64,000 nucleotides of DNA, taken from the NCBI RefSeq assembly GCF_002844555.1, contig NZ_PJNI01000009.1, positions 151,194 through 215,193 of the forward strand. The letters are read 5' to 3'. Both the position numbers and the translations under genes were made by a program. Within the stretch, counting starts at the first letter, position 1, and the number at the start of each line of letters is the position of its first letter. Source of the stretch: Brumimicrobium salinarum (GTDB lineage: Bacteria; Bacteroidota; Bacteroidia; Flavobacteriales_D; Crocinitomicaceae). Positions 44,248 through 52,659 of the stretch are shown here, piece after piece. The notes beneath the pieces are model-generated. The model did no database searches, had not been told where the DNA came from, and saw nothing but the letters and a program-made list of their open reading frames with translations.

Positions 44248-44418
44248 TTATTTATCCACGAATCTATCTGTCTTTGGATCGTAACCGTAAGGGCAATGTT
44301 TACAACCATTTTTACAACAATATCCACGGCGTAATAAATATTGTTCAGTAAAAACAATGTAGCCTTCTTTCGTTTTATAATAATCTCCTTCTACAAGAGG
44401 AATTTTCTTTTTAAACAT
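44248..44418 (-). CDS. DUF5522 family small cysteine-rich protein
   Basis: The 56-aa product begins MFKKKIPLVEGDYYKTKEGY and carries RRGYCCKNGCKHCPYGYD, the C-C-x3-C-x2-C cluster of DUF5522, which probably binds a metal. Family members are short, widespread in Bacteroidota and of unknown function. The ATG lies one base after the stop of the upstream beta-barrel gene (TAATATG), so it is translationally coupled to it. Confidence 0.82.
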   Translation of the reverse strand: MFKKKIPLVEGDYYKTKEGYIVFTEQYLLRRGYCCKNGCKHCPYGYDPKTDRFVDK

Positions 44419-44419
44419 A

Positions 44420-45013
44420 TTATCTATTTCTATTGAGCGGAAAAAAGAACGTTATGCGATAAATTAATGGAACATACTTCCCCATATTTGGGTTGGTAGG
44501 ATCGGATATTTTCAAAAAATAATCACGACTCAAAGGACTCGGATTCGAAAGATTGGGATTATTTAAACCATCCACCACATCATATAAAATCCCCGCATTT
44601 AATCGCACAAAACCAAAGTCTCTTGAAATACCACCACCTATAAAAGCAGTTAACGTCCATTTTTTGTCTGGCACCATGTAATTAAAAGGATTTTTGAGTA
44701 CCTCTAATTCAGTACCCAAATAAAACCAATCTAAAAATCGATAATGAAAAAAACCGCCACCTCCTAATGTAAATGACTTTCCTGAAGTTCCTAAATATGT
44801 ATTATTTGAAAACATGTATTGATATCTCAAACTAGGTCCGAAGGCAATTGTTTCTTCCTCTACAAAAGCGAACTTTAAAGCGCCACCAAAAGTTCCACCT
44901 TGAGCTGAAAAAGATGCCGCTTGGATCTCAACCCCTAATTCAGAATGATAAGATTGTGCGCTACTAAATGTATACGAAAAGACGAATAGCAAACAGAAAA
45001 TAAACCGATTCAT
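44420..45013 (-). CDS. Outer-membrane beta-barrel-like protein
   Basis: I use the ATG at 45013 (MNRFIFCLLFVFSYTFSSAQ) as it gives a clean signal peptide; the frame extends five codons further. The roughly 197-aa product has alternating strands such as GVEIQAASFSAQGGTFGGAL, SLRYQYMFSNNTYL, GGGGFFHYRFLDWFYLGTEL and LIYRITFFFPL. It reads as a small eight-stranded barrel, though it ends in NRNR rather than an aromatic residue. Its function is unknown. It is coupled to the DUF5522 gene. Confidence 0.72.
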   Translation of the reverse strand: MNRFIFCLLFVFSYTFSSAQSYHSELGVEIQAASFSAQGGTFGGALKFAFVEEETIAFGPSLRYQYMFSNNTYLGTSGKSFTLGGGGFFHYRFLDWFYLGTELEVLKNPFNYMVPDKKWTLTAFIGGGISRDFGFVRLNAGILYDVVDGLNNPNLSNPSPLSRDYFLKISDPTNPNMGKYVPLIYRITFFFPLNRNR

Positions 45014-45056
45014 AAAAATAATTTTCATCTAAAATATAAAATATATACCACTTCTC

Positions 45057-46457
45057 TTATTTGTTGTTGAGTAAATACCTTCTCTTGATAAGCATACTTT
45101 TCCAGTGTCCTGACTTGTAATAAATAAATCCAACAGCTGCCGCCAACACGTTAGAGATTGGAAAAGACCACCATAAACCGACCTCATCTAATGATGTATT
45201 ATTAGATAATAAAAATGCTACAGGAAAACGAATCATCCACAAGCTAAAAATGGAAATTAAGAGAGAGACTTGCGTAAATCCAGCACCATTAAAAACACCA
45301 TTCATAACCTGCTGTAGTCCGAGCACTCCAAAACTTGGCGCCATAATTTTAATAAACAACGCACTATCTTTTATAACTTGCGGATCATTGGGAACAAAAA
45401 ATGCAGTAATTGGTTCTGCAAATACAAAAAGTAAAAGACCAACTGATGTTAAGCCAAAAAATGCAATTTTTGCACTTAAATTCCCCACTTTTTCGGCACG
45501 TTTTATTTGTCGCGCCCCTACATTTTGACCAACTAAGGTTGTAGTAGCAATTGAAAACCCTAAAGCAGGTATCACAATCAAACTTAAAACACGAACACCA
45601 ATTCCATAAGCTGCGACAACTTCACTACCGAAGCCCGTAACCAAAACCACAAGCATTGTCATTGCTCCTGCACGTGCAGATTGTTCCAAACTAGAAGGAA
45701 TTCCTAAAGAAAACATTCGCTTAGTCCATTCAAAGTCCCACTTCATTTGAGAAAATTTTACTTTTATTCCTCTTTTCCCTTTTAGAAGAATAAAAAATCC
45801 AACCAAGGCAGAAATACCTTGTGTTATTACACTCGCCAAAGCTGCTCCTGCTACCCCAAGTCCCTCAAAAGAACCAAATCCAAAAATAAACAAAGGATCT
45901 AAAGCCAAATTCAACAAAACTGTTCCCAAAACAATGTACATTGGTAGCCATACATTCCCTATTCCACGCATGAGGGATTGAAAAACAAAAAACATAAAAA
46001 GAAACATAAATCCAAAAGAGGAATATTTAAAATAAATCACAGAATCTGATAAGATTTCAGGTCCTGCCCCAACTAATTTCATTAATGGTTCAGCCACAAA
46101 ATAGGTTATAATCGATAACAAAATGGAAAGAAAGAAGATGACAAAAACGGTTTGAGAAGAACTATAATTTACATTTCTTTGATTTTTTGCTCCTTTTGCT
46201 TGAGCTACAATTACAGAACCTGCAAGGGTTAATCCTGCACCCAAAGAAAGAATTAAGAATAAAATTGGAAAGCTTAAACTTACAGCCGCAACAGCGTTGG
46301 CACCTAATCGTCCTAACCAAAAAGTGTCTATTAACTGATACATACTTTGAAGGGCATTTGCTAAAATAATAGGTACCGCCAAATTAACCAAGGAGCTTAA
46401 TATGCTTCCTTCTGTTAAATTTTTTTCTTTATCTGGTATGTTTTTCTTCTCTCTCAT
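45057..46457 (-). CDS. MATE family efflux transporter
   Basis: This 466-aa transporter has two MatE repeats and twelve membrane segments. N-terminal motifs are LVNLAVPIILANALQSMYQL, IDTFWLGRLGANAVAAVSLS and ILSLGAGLTLAGSVIVAQ; the second half has GIPSSLEQSARAGAMTMLVV and LVGQNVGARQIKRAEKVG. MATE carriers expel cationic drugs or metabolites using Na+ or H+. It is in the DinF/NorM-like branch with no neighbour that suggests a substrate. Confidence 0.93.
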   Translation of the reverse strand: MREKKNIPDKEKNLTEGSILSSLVNLAVPIILANALQSMYQLIDTFWLGRLGANAVAAVSLSFPILFLILSLGAGLTLAGSVIVAQAKGAKNQRNVNYSSSQTVFVIFFLSILLSIITYFVAEPLMKLVGAGPEILSDSVIYFKYSSFGFMFLFMFFVFQSLMRGIGNVWLPMYIVLGTVLLNLALDPLFIFGFGSFEGLGVAGAALASVITQGISALVGFFILLKGKRGIKVKFSQMKWDFEWTKRMFSLGIPSSLEQSARAGAMTMLVVLVTGFGSEVVAAYGIGVRVLSLIVIPALGFSIATTTLVGQNVGARQIKRAEKVGNLSAKIAFFGLTSVGLLLFVFAEPITAFFVPNDPQVIKDSALFIKIMAPSFGVLGLQQVMNGVFNGAGFTQVSLLISIFSLWMIRFPVAFLLSNNTSLDEVGLWWSFPISNVLAAAVGFIYYKSGHWKSMLIKRRYLLNNK

Positions 46458-46514
46458 TGTTTTTCACCTCTTAATATCCCTAAACAGACTTTAATTTCAA
46501 AAGTTTAATTGAAT

Positions 46515-47495
46515 TTATGGTTTTACCATAAAATGTTGCACCGCAGTTAATACGTCACGATAGGCCCAATGAATTATTTGATCTTCTTCAATAAAAGATA
46601 AACCTCCTGCCAAAAATAAGCTTTGCACGACATCAAAAATAGCTAAATGAGCTTTACCTAATTCTGTCTTAATTTGCATTGCATCTTGTTCCAAAAGTTG
46701 GTTCTGTTTACTTCGATTCTCTGTTCTCTCAGCCAATTGATACAACCTGTTCGCTGTAGATCTTATTAAAGGTTCTAATTCATTTTTTATGATAGATGTA
46801 ACCTTAGACTTACTATTTTCACGTAAACAATGTCTCATTAAACAAAGAACAACTCCTAAAAAAGAAGCACTCATGCACAAACGCGCAAACGATTGAAATG
46901 GTATATGAAAAACGCCATAATCTAAATGATTCTTAACTTCATTCATTTTAAAATCATATCCGATAGGAACTGTGGCTTTCTGTAAACTTATTCCAAATGA
47001 TGAAGAGTTACGCATTCCCATGATAGGCCATTTTTCTTTAGAAAGCATCACCTGCTCTCGTGGAACAACAAATGTTTTGGGCTCTTCATCTGAGTTTTTA
47101 GCGGTGATGCTAAATAATGTAGCATGAGCAGCCCCAGTGCACTTACTCCATTGTCCTGTAATTTCAAATCCCTTTTTTACATCTTCCCAACTACCATTGA
47201 CAGTTCCACTTCCAGCAATCACAGCTTTTTCGGGTGAAAATAATTTATTCGCAACTTCATCATCAAAAAATCCAGCAAACCAATTTGCTCCAGCCCCTAG
47301 ATTAACTGTCCATCCCAGACCTCCTTGAATTTCAGCAATTTTCAACAACTTTCTACATCCTTCTTCCATTGAAAGTTGTAATCCATTGTAAGTTTTGGGA
47401 ACAAACATTTTAAACCATTTTTCGGTATAGCATTCTTCTAGTCTATTGGTATTAAGGTGAAACTGCTGGTATTCTTGAATTGTAAATGGACTCAT
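46515..47495 (-). CDS. Acyl-CoA dehydrogenase-fold flavoprotein
   Basis: The 326-aa product has the acyl-CoA dehydrogenase fold: an N-terminal helical part (PKTYNGLQLSMEEGCRKLLK), the beta middle domain (GSWEDVKKGFEITGQWSKCT) and a C-terminal helical bundle (YGVFHIPFQSFARLCMSASF). It is shorter than true dehydrogenases (about 380 aa) and lacks the usual FAD-signature text. It resembles the HsaA/flavin-dependent monooxygenase branch, whose members use flavin from a partner reductase. The substrate is unknown. No reductase is nearby. Confidence 0.78.
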   Translation of the reverse strand: MSPFTIQEYQQFHLNTNRLEECYTEKWFKMFVPKTYNGLQLSMEEGCRKLLKIAEIQGGLGWTVNLGAGANWFAGFFDDEVANKLFSPEKAVIAGSGTVNGSWEDVKKGFEITGQWSKCTGAAHATLFSITAKNSDEEPKTFVVPREQVMLSKEKWPIMGMRNSSSFGISLQKATVPIGYDFKMNEVKNHLDYGVFHIPFQSFARLCMSASFLGVVLCLMRHCLRENSKSKVTSIIKNELEPLIRSTANRLYQLAERTENRSKQNQLLEQDAMQIKTELGKAHLAIFDVVQSLFLAGGLSFIEEDQIIHWAYRDVLTAVQHFMVKP

Positions 47496-47791
47496 TTATT
47501 AATAACTTAAAGTATCAGATATTTTTTGATCATTTTCCAATCATCTTATCAATCGGATAAAATTAAGCATTGTTTTTCCTTTTGACATCATGTTTTTAAT
47601 GAGAAATATGTTTGTTTCTTGTTTAGAAATGTAAAAATTTCAATTGAAAGAGAGGAAATAATACCTATTAATAATTTTTTGCAATGGATTTTAATTGATG
47701 TAGGGTAAAAGTTAATCTGAATATTCTAAAAAGTTACGAAGAAAAAATTATAAATATTTTTATTAGAACGCAAAAAAACAAATCTATTTTT
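47496..47791. other. Gene-free stretch upstream of tRNA-Leu
   Basis: I see no gene or strong hairpin in this T-rich stretch of just under 300 bases. Confidence 0.35.
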
Positions 47792-47799
47792 TATCTTTG
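47792..47799 (+). promoter_or_regulatory. TAnnTTTG box for tRNA-Leu
   Basis: TATCTTTG lies 16 bases before the tRNA 5' end and fits the Bacteroidota -7 element. Confidence 0.5.
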
Positions 47800-47814
47800 C
47801 GCATCTTAATTTAA

Positions 47815-47898
47815 GCCCAGGTGCTGAAATTGGTAGACAGGCATGGTTGAGGGCCATGTGTCCGTTAGGACGTGAGGGTTCGACTCCCTCTCTGGGCA
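47815..47898 (+). tRNA. tRNA-Leu(GAG)
   Basis: The acceptor stem is GCCCAGG with TCTGGGC (one G-U pair). The D arm GGTAGACAGG is followed by the anticodon stem CATGG/CCATG around loop TTGAGGG, which gives anticodon GAG. A long variable arm (TGTCCGTTAGGACG) marks a class II tRNA, and the T arm is GAGGGTTCGACTCCCTC. CCA is not encoded. The 3' end (47883 on) is the attachment site of the integrated element and is repeated at 54832. The gene is intact after integration. Confidence 0.96.
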
Positions 47899-47956
47899 CT
47901 ATCAAAAACCGTAATTAATTCATTAGCAATTGATTGCGGTTTTTTTATACTATAAA
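47883..47956 (+). repeat. attL direct repeat of the integrated element
   Basis: The 74 bases share 70 with 54832-54905. The first 21, the tRNA-Leu 3' end from ACTCCC to ACTATC, are identical and form the likely crossover core. The rest is a terminator hairpin (AAACCG, AATT; AATT, GCGGTTTTTTT). The copy at this end would be brought by the element and restores both tRNA and terminator. Confidence 0.88.
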
Positions 47957-47957
47957 A

Positions 47958-47977
47958 TGTACGATTTCTGTACGGTT
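47958..47977 (+). repeat. Candidate integrase arm-site repeat, left
   Basis: TGTACGATTTCTGTACGG followed by TT is a tandem of two TGTACGR units 11 bases apart, one base past attL. It recurs with one mismatch at 54688-54707 at the other end of the element. Confidence 0.55.
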
Positions 47978-48045
47978 GTCGAAATTAAAGCGGTTTACTG
48001 TAAAAAAACGAAAGGCGCAATTAAGCACCTTTCTAATTCAAAAAT

Positions 48046-48067
48046 TAGCACGTTGGCGAACGTGCTA
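48046..48067. other. Strong hairpin near the left end of the element
   Basis: TAGCACGTT, loop GGCG, AACGTGCTA form a perfect 9-bp stem with a 4-base loop and no T tail. It lies in a 362-base gene-free stretch (47957-48318) beside a smaller palindrome AAAGG/CCTTT. It could be a replication or transfer signal; that is inference. Confidence 0.5.
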
Positions 48068-48318
48068 CGACAAATATAGTAAAAACGTTCAACTAATCAC
48101 AAAAACAAAATAGAACGTAAATACTTTACGAACTAAATACAATCTAAATTACTATAAGGTTTGATCTACCTACTAAGCAAGGTTTAAAGATGCTTCTTTT
48201 TATTATTATCACAACTGTATCACATGGATTTTTAAAAGTCCACATATTTTAATTTTCGTGCTTTCGCATTCATTGCACTAATAATAAAGACCTTCAGAGT
48301 ACCTAAAAGGATTTGATA

Positions 48319-48615
48319 CTATCTAAGCCAGTATTTTATTTCTTGCAAATGGTTTGCGCCTGGTCTTTTAATCCACTTTGGCCGTACCCATTCGAGTGGG
48401 CAACGTTCCGCAATTTGGTTAAAAGTCGCTGTTGTTCTTTCAATCTCTCGTTTTGTTTCTGCAATTCGTTTTCTAAGTTCTTCAATTCGTTCATAGTCTT
48501 TTATGTTATTCTCATTTGATGCGGTTATTAATTCATTTGTTTGATTCTGTGGATTGATGAAGTTTAGTTTTTCTTCTAAATCCATACTTAAAAATTCTTC
48601 TTTCTCTACATTCAT
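48319..48615 (-). CDS. Hypothetical protein of the integrated element, 98 aa
   Basis: The product opens MNVEKEEFLSMDLEEKLNFI and has a central helix (YERIEELRKRIAETKREIER) that may form a coiled coil. It ends with a conserved-looking aromatic tail, CPLEWVRPKWIKRPGANHLQ. I recognise no family. It is the last gene of the element and could be accessory cargo or a small regulator. A 176-base gap separates it from the helicase. Confidence 0.6.
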   Translation of the reverse strand: MNVEKEEFLSMDLEEKLNFINPQNQTNELITASNENNIKDYERIEELRKRIAETKREIERTTATFNQIAERCPLEWVRPKWIKRPGANHLQEIKYWLR

Positions 48616-48791
48616 AACTCATTGATTTTTAAATGTTTACCTAACCGTCTAATTATTAAGTACTTATAAGGTGTTAGCAAAATTTTAACAGATGAAAATT
48701 TCTATTTGTTAAAATCGTCTGTACGTCTTTGTTTACGGGGTTTTTAGGGATAATAGAAATTTTTAAAACCCTTAGTAAACTAATATTTTCA

Positions 48792-49970
48792 TTATCCTTT
48801 ATTTATCACTTTTATAATACCTGTTTTGAAGTCTTTTTTAACCCTAATTTCAAACCATTCTAAAACACGTTTTACACGTTCAAAACTGTAAGATTCTTTT
48901 TTGTAAACTCTCAAATCTTTCATCTTTTTACTCATTTGATTAGTTGTGAATTCTGTTTGATTCTTAGCCCATTCAGCGAACTTTATCACGGTGCTTGCTG
49001 TAACCTTGTCAGCTTTGTTTTTAGGCTCGAAAATCATTTTATTAAGTTGTAATAAAGTCAATTCATCTTTATAACTCTTATCGCTGTTTACCTTTATGCC
49101 GTCCGAAACATCCAATAAAATCGTATTGGGGTCTTCTGCTCCTAACTTCTTTAGTTTCTCATTGCGTTTAAAAAGTTTCTCAAAGTCTTTTATTTGTTTT
49201 ATTACTAAAGTTTCTATTTGTGGATTTACTTTTGATTTATCCACGTAAATAGCTTTACGGATCGGATTGTCTAAAGTGTGTAAACCCAACGCTTGTAAAA
49301 CCTCATCTTTGCCATAATACCAAGCCTGACCAATCAAACTTTTTATTTCATTGCGTTTATCTTTCTCATCGGTTTCTAATTGTAAAGGGGCAAAATCTTT
49401 GTTTATGGTAAACTCTAAATTGTAATTGACTTCTAAAAAGTTGATGAATTGATGAATATTGAAGAACATAAACAGTTTTTCTGTAATGCTGTACGCTAAA
49501 AAATAAGGGTTAACGGTGTTATTTTTATAAAAAAAGTCTTCATTGCTAAACACATTATTATAAGTTGTTTTCATGCTAAGCCCTGAATATTGTAAAGCTT
49601 CATCTTTTAACGCTCTCAATGTTTCTTTATAATCATAAAACGGATTGTATCGAGTTGGGTTTTGATTATTCTTTGTTCTTAAATAAAGATAGTTCTTTCG
49701 GTTGGGGTCTTCATTCCTGAACCTTGCAAAAAATTGTTTTACCGCTTCGGGTCGTGGGTTGTAATTCGTTTCTATAAATACAACGTCTGTAAAATTAGCC
49801 TGTTCTATACTTAACCCCTCATCTATTAAAGAAGTGGTTAATACTACTTTGATTTTATCGTTAAAAATTCGGTCGTGTGCTAATTCTAAAAAGTCTTTTG
49901 AAGTTTTGATTTCTTTACTTGAATGAAGCACTAAAATTTCATTGTCTTTATAGAGTTTTACCGCAACCAA
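48792..49970 (-). CDS. C-terminal part of the element's primase-helicase (frameshifted)
   Basis: This 392-aa frame carries helicase lobe 2: ILVLHSSKEIKTSKDF, motif V VVLTTSLIDEGLSI and motif VI AVKQFFARFRNEDPN, followed by about 240 residues without recognised motifs. It opens at TTG (49970) in the -1 frame relative to 49958-51871 and overlaps it by 13 bases. One extra A in the A5 run (T5 on the plus strand, 49975-49979) would join the two as ...IEILKKQLVAVKLYKD into one protein of about 1030 aa. Confidence 0.8.
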   Translation of the reverse strand: MVAVKLYKDNEILVLHSSKEIKTSKDFLELAHDRIFNDKIKVVLTTSLIDEGLSIEQANFTDVVFIETNYNPRPEAVKQFFARFRNEDPNRKNYLYLRTKNNQNPTRYNPFYDYKETLRALKDEALQYSGLSMKTTYNNVFSNEDFFYKNNTVNPYFLAYSITEKLFMFFNIHQFINFLEVNYNLEFTINKDFAPLQLETDEKDKRNEIKSLIGQAWYYGKDEVLQALGLHTLDNPIRKAIYVDKSKVNPQIETLVIKQIKDFEKLFKRNEKLKKLGAEDPNTILLDVSDGIKVNSDKSYKDELTLLQLNKMIFEPKNKADKVTASTVIKFAEWAKNQTEFTTNQMSKKMKDLRVYKKESYSFERVKRVLEWFEIRVKKDFKTGIIKVINKG

Positions 49971-51871
49971 TTGCTTTTTAATATCTCAATCCCTTTAATA
50001 TCGTTTAGGCGTATCAAAGCCTTTCCAGTAAGTTGTTTCAAATGACTTAACGCTAAATCAAAGGGGGCGCAATTTGAAAAACGAATTTCGGCTTTTGTCT
50101 TCTTTGGCTTCGCTACATCTATATTCACAAGCTTGTAACCAATAGCTTTAAATATTGCGTTGGGTGTTCCAGTTAGTCCGATAACCTTTGAACTATTCAG
50201 ATGAGGTGTTAAATTAGAAATAGCATCACTTTTAAAGCTGTTTGCCGTTATTAGCTGGTGTACTTCATCCACGACAATACAATCAAACTTTGATAGTTCT
50301 AAAAGCTTTGCGCCTTGTTCATAAGTTGCCAGTACTAAATTAGCCGTCTTTGCGTCTTCATGTTCAAAGTCATCACTAAAACCGTCTAAATAGATAGCCT
50401 TGTTTCCGTACTCTTTTCGGTTTTGCTCTAAAATGATTGTAAGAGGCAAAAGGATTAATAAACGTTGGTCGGGTCTATACTTGTGAAAATCTCTAATAAA
50501 TGCCGTTGTTTTTCCTTTTCCAGTTTCAGCTCTTAATATTATTTTGTTGTGCTTATCTACATAGTTTAAAACGCTTTCCAGTTGTTCAGCTACATAGTTC
50601 TTTATGGTAAAACTCTTATCGTAGCTTATTCGATAGTCAGTAAGCTTTAAATACGCTTTGAAGAACTTTTTTAGGTTATCACTCGGGCAATTCTCTTTTA
50701 TGAAGTTTTGCTTTTGCTCATTGCTTAACGTCTGCAAGTCGTAACAATGTTTAAAAATTATTTCGCTTGCTTTGTCTTCATTATTAACGTTTTTCAATTC
50801 ATCCAGTAAGCTTTTAGCGGTGCTTTTAACGGCTTCTTTTGTGGGTTGCTCCTCTTTATACCCTAATTCGTTTAGGTGCTTATAAAACTCGTTCCAATCG
50901 TTGTTTAATTCACAATAACAAAGTAACTGCGAAGGGCTAAACGCTTTTTGTTCTGAAAAACTCCCTGAATGATTAAAATAAACGTTTTGCGCTTCATCTA
51001 TTACGCCACTTGTTGAACTTGTTGTAAATGGGTGCTTAATCCTTACTTTGTTTCCTGAACTTAAAACAACTGAAAAACCGCACCTTTGCGCAATACTTAG
51101 AATATTGTTATCATTATCAAATTGGGCTGTAAGTGTTCCGTATGCACCTTTATAATTCGTGGGCTTGTATTTCTTAACTCCATTATCAAAAGTCTTTATT
51201 TTCTCATCTACCTTATAAGTAAATTCAAACGGATTACTATTTAAGAAACGTTGTTCTTTTTGTTGGGCTAAAAAACGAACTTGTCTAAATTTACTTTGTG
51301 CATTATCGAAAGTAATACGTTCAATTCCTGTAACATTATGCAAGTACTCACTTAAATAACTTGTTATCCTTTTTCCAACCTGTAAATGCAAATCTTTATC
51401 ATTCTCTAAATAGTTTGCTAATTGTGGAACATAAAGCACGCCAGCAATTCCATGACCTGAATTTGACCGCCAGCAAATAACCGATACTTTTTGAAGTTCT
51501 TCAAATATTATTTGATTGGTTTTAGAGCGCAATAGATGAGCGTTTTCTTTTTTCTTATCCTTATCCTTTACATCAATATCAAAGAATAAGTAAGGCACGT
51601 TTTTATAACAGTCAGCACCGTTAAAATTATCTTTATACAGACCTTTTAACAAACAACGGTCTTTTAATTTACCGCCGTCCGCATTGCTATATTTATTTAT
51701 CAATTGTTCAAGCTTATCTAAGCTTATTAACTCCATGCCTTTAGCGCTTCGCATACTTTTTAAGTACGTAAACACTTGATCTGAATAATCTAAAGAAGAA
51801 CTAACTTCTTTATGTTTAACCTCTGAAATTTCGTAATAAGTTTGAACAATTGGCGTTATGCCGTTGCTCAT
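49958..51871 (-). CDS. Primase-like plus SF2 helicase lobe 1 (N-terminal part of split primase-helicase)
   Basis: The first 210 residues of this 637-aa frame resemble an archaeo-eukaryotic primase-like domain: the metal-binding VPYLFFDIDVKDKDK, then ICWRSNSGHGIAGVLYV, then ITFDNAQSKFRQVRFLA. From about residue 440 comes helicase lobe 1 with Walker A LRAETGKGKTTAFI, motif II CIVVDEVHQL (DEVH) and motif III GLTGTPN. Such fusions start and drive replication of Bacteroidota mobile elements. The frame stops after SNWLR, and lobe 2 continues in the -1 frame. The start overlaps the upstream stop as TAATG. Confidence 0.82.
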   Translation of the reverse strand: MSNGITPIVQTYYEISEVKHKEVSSSLDYSDQVFTYLKSMRSAKGMELISLDKLEQLINKYSNADGGKLKDRCLLKGLYKDNFNGADCYKNVPYLFFDIDVKDKDKKKENAHLLRSKTNQIIFEELQKVSVICWRSNSGHGIAGVLYVPQLANYLENDKDLHLQVGKRITSYLSEYLHNVTGIERITFDNAQSKFRQVRFLAQQKEQRFLNSNPFEFTYKVDEKIKTFDNGVKKYKPTNYKGAYGTLTAQFDNDNNILSIAQRCGFSVVLSSGNKVRIKHPFTTSSTSGVIDEAQNVYFNHSGSFSEQKAFSPSQLLCYCELNNDWNEFYKHLNELGYKEEQPTKEAVKSTAKSLLDELKNVNNEDKASEIIFKHCYDLQTLSNEQKQNFIKENCPSDNLKKFFKAYLKLTDYRISYDKSFTIKNYVAEQLESVLNYVDKHNKIILRAETGKGKTTAFIRDFHKYRPDQRLLILLPLTIILEQNRKEYGNKAIYLDGFSDDFEHEDAKTANLVLATYEQGAKLLELSKFDCIVVDEVHQLITANSFKSDAISNLTPHLNSSKVIGLTGTPNAIFKAIGYKLVNIDVAKPKKTKAEIRFSNCAPFDLALSHLKQLTGKALIRLNDIKGIEILKSNWLR

Positions 51872-52257
51872 TACTTATCGGTTTTGTAGTTAATAATTGC
51901 ATAAAATAAAGCTTTGTTTGTGGTGTAATAGTGTGCTTTTGCTCCAGTATAAGGGCAAATTTCTTTATTTGGTGTACTCACTAATAAACCCGCTTTTTCA
52001 AGTTTTCGCTTTCTTCTTGTTCCAGCTTCAACTGGTATATTTAAGGCTTCGCAAATTGCTTTATTTGTGGTCGTGAAATACCTTAGCCCTATTCGATAAC
52101 GTTCGCTTTGTGTTCTATGCTTTAGTAGTTGTCCATAAGTTAAACCCGTCTTTTTTTTAATGGTTTTACGTATGTAATTAACAAGTAATTGCTTATCTTT
52201 GCCTTGCTTCTCATCCAAAGAAACTTTAAGGCTATTGATTGAATTTAATTCTTTCAT
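51871..52257 (-). CDS. Winged-helix-like hypothetical protein of the element
   Basis: The 128-aa product has a basic N-terminal half (NYIRKTIKKKTGLTYGQLLK, then HRTQSERYRIGLRYF) and a segment that looks like a recognition helix and wing: KAICEALNIPVEAGTRRKRK, then LEKAGLLVST. It probably binds DNA and may regulate or help initiate replication of the element. It is coupled by one base to the primase-helicase gene. Confidence 0.62.
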   Translation of the reverse strand: MKELNSINSLKVSLDEKQGKDKQLLVNYIRKTIKKKTGLTYGQLLKHRTQSERYRIGLRYFTTTNKAICEALNIPVEAGTRRKRKLEKAGLLVSTPNKEICPYTGAKAHYYTTNKALFYAIINYKTDK

Positions 52258-52265
52258 AGCCTTTT

Positions 52266-52547
52266 TTATTTCAGTTCGGTTAAAGATTCCAACAACTCAC
52301 TACGTTTGTAGTATCGACTTCCAGCAATGCCGTAACATTTAACTTTTCCTTTCTTTTGCCACCTCCATAAAGTAGGTATAGAAATTCTAAGAAGTTTTGC
52401 GGTTTCCTTTGGGGTCAATAGGTCGGTTTCATCAATAGGTTGATGAGGTTGTGGACTTCTACGGCTCTCGATTAATTCAGCCGTTCTTTGTGCAATTTGA
52501 TTGATTAAACTTTCTGTATCAATCGGAGTTAAAACTACATTATTCAT
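52266..52547 (-). CDS. Excisionase-like helix-turn-helix protein
   Basis: The 93-aa product holds an HTH_17/MerR-like domain in its second half: DLLTPKETAKLLRISIPTLW, RWQKKGKVKCYGIAG and SRYYKRSELLESL. This is the standard form of excisionases and replication-control proteins on Bacteroidota integrative elements. It lies between the integrase-side genes and the replication genes. A role in directing excision is inference. Confidence 0.85.
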   Translation of the reverse strand: MNNVVLTPIDTESLINQIAQRTAELIESRRSPQPHQPIDETDLLTPKETAKLLRISIPTLWRWQKKGKVKCYGIAGSRYYKRSELLESLTELK

Positions 52548-52659
52548 TTTACTATGATTTAATTTTCATAGCAAATGAACAAATTCTATTTCATTGAATA
52601 TCAATAAGTTAGTTACGCAAACTGCAATATTGCAAACTACGTAATTGGCGTAATCATTT

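Noticed and set aside
48715..48728. Further TGTACG copy as an arm site inside the element
   Set aside because: Only six bases match and it is single; it is too short to separate from chance.
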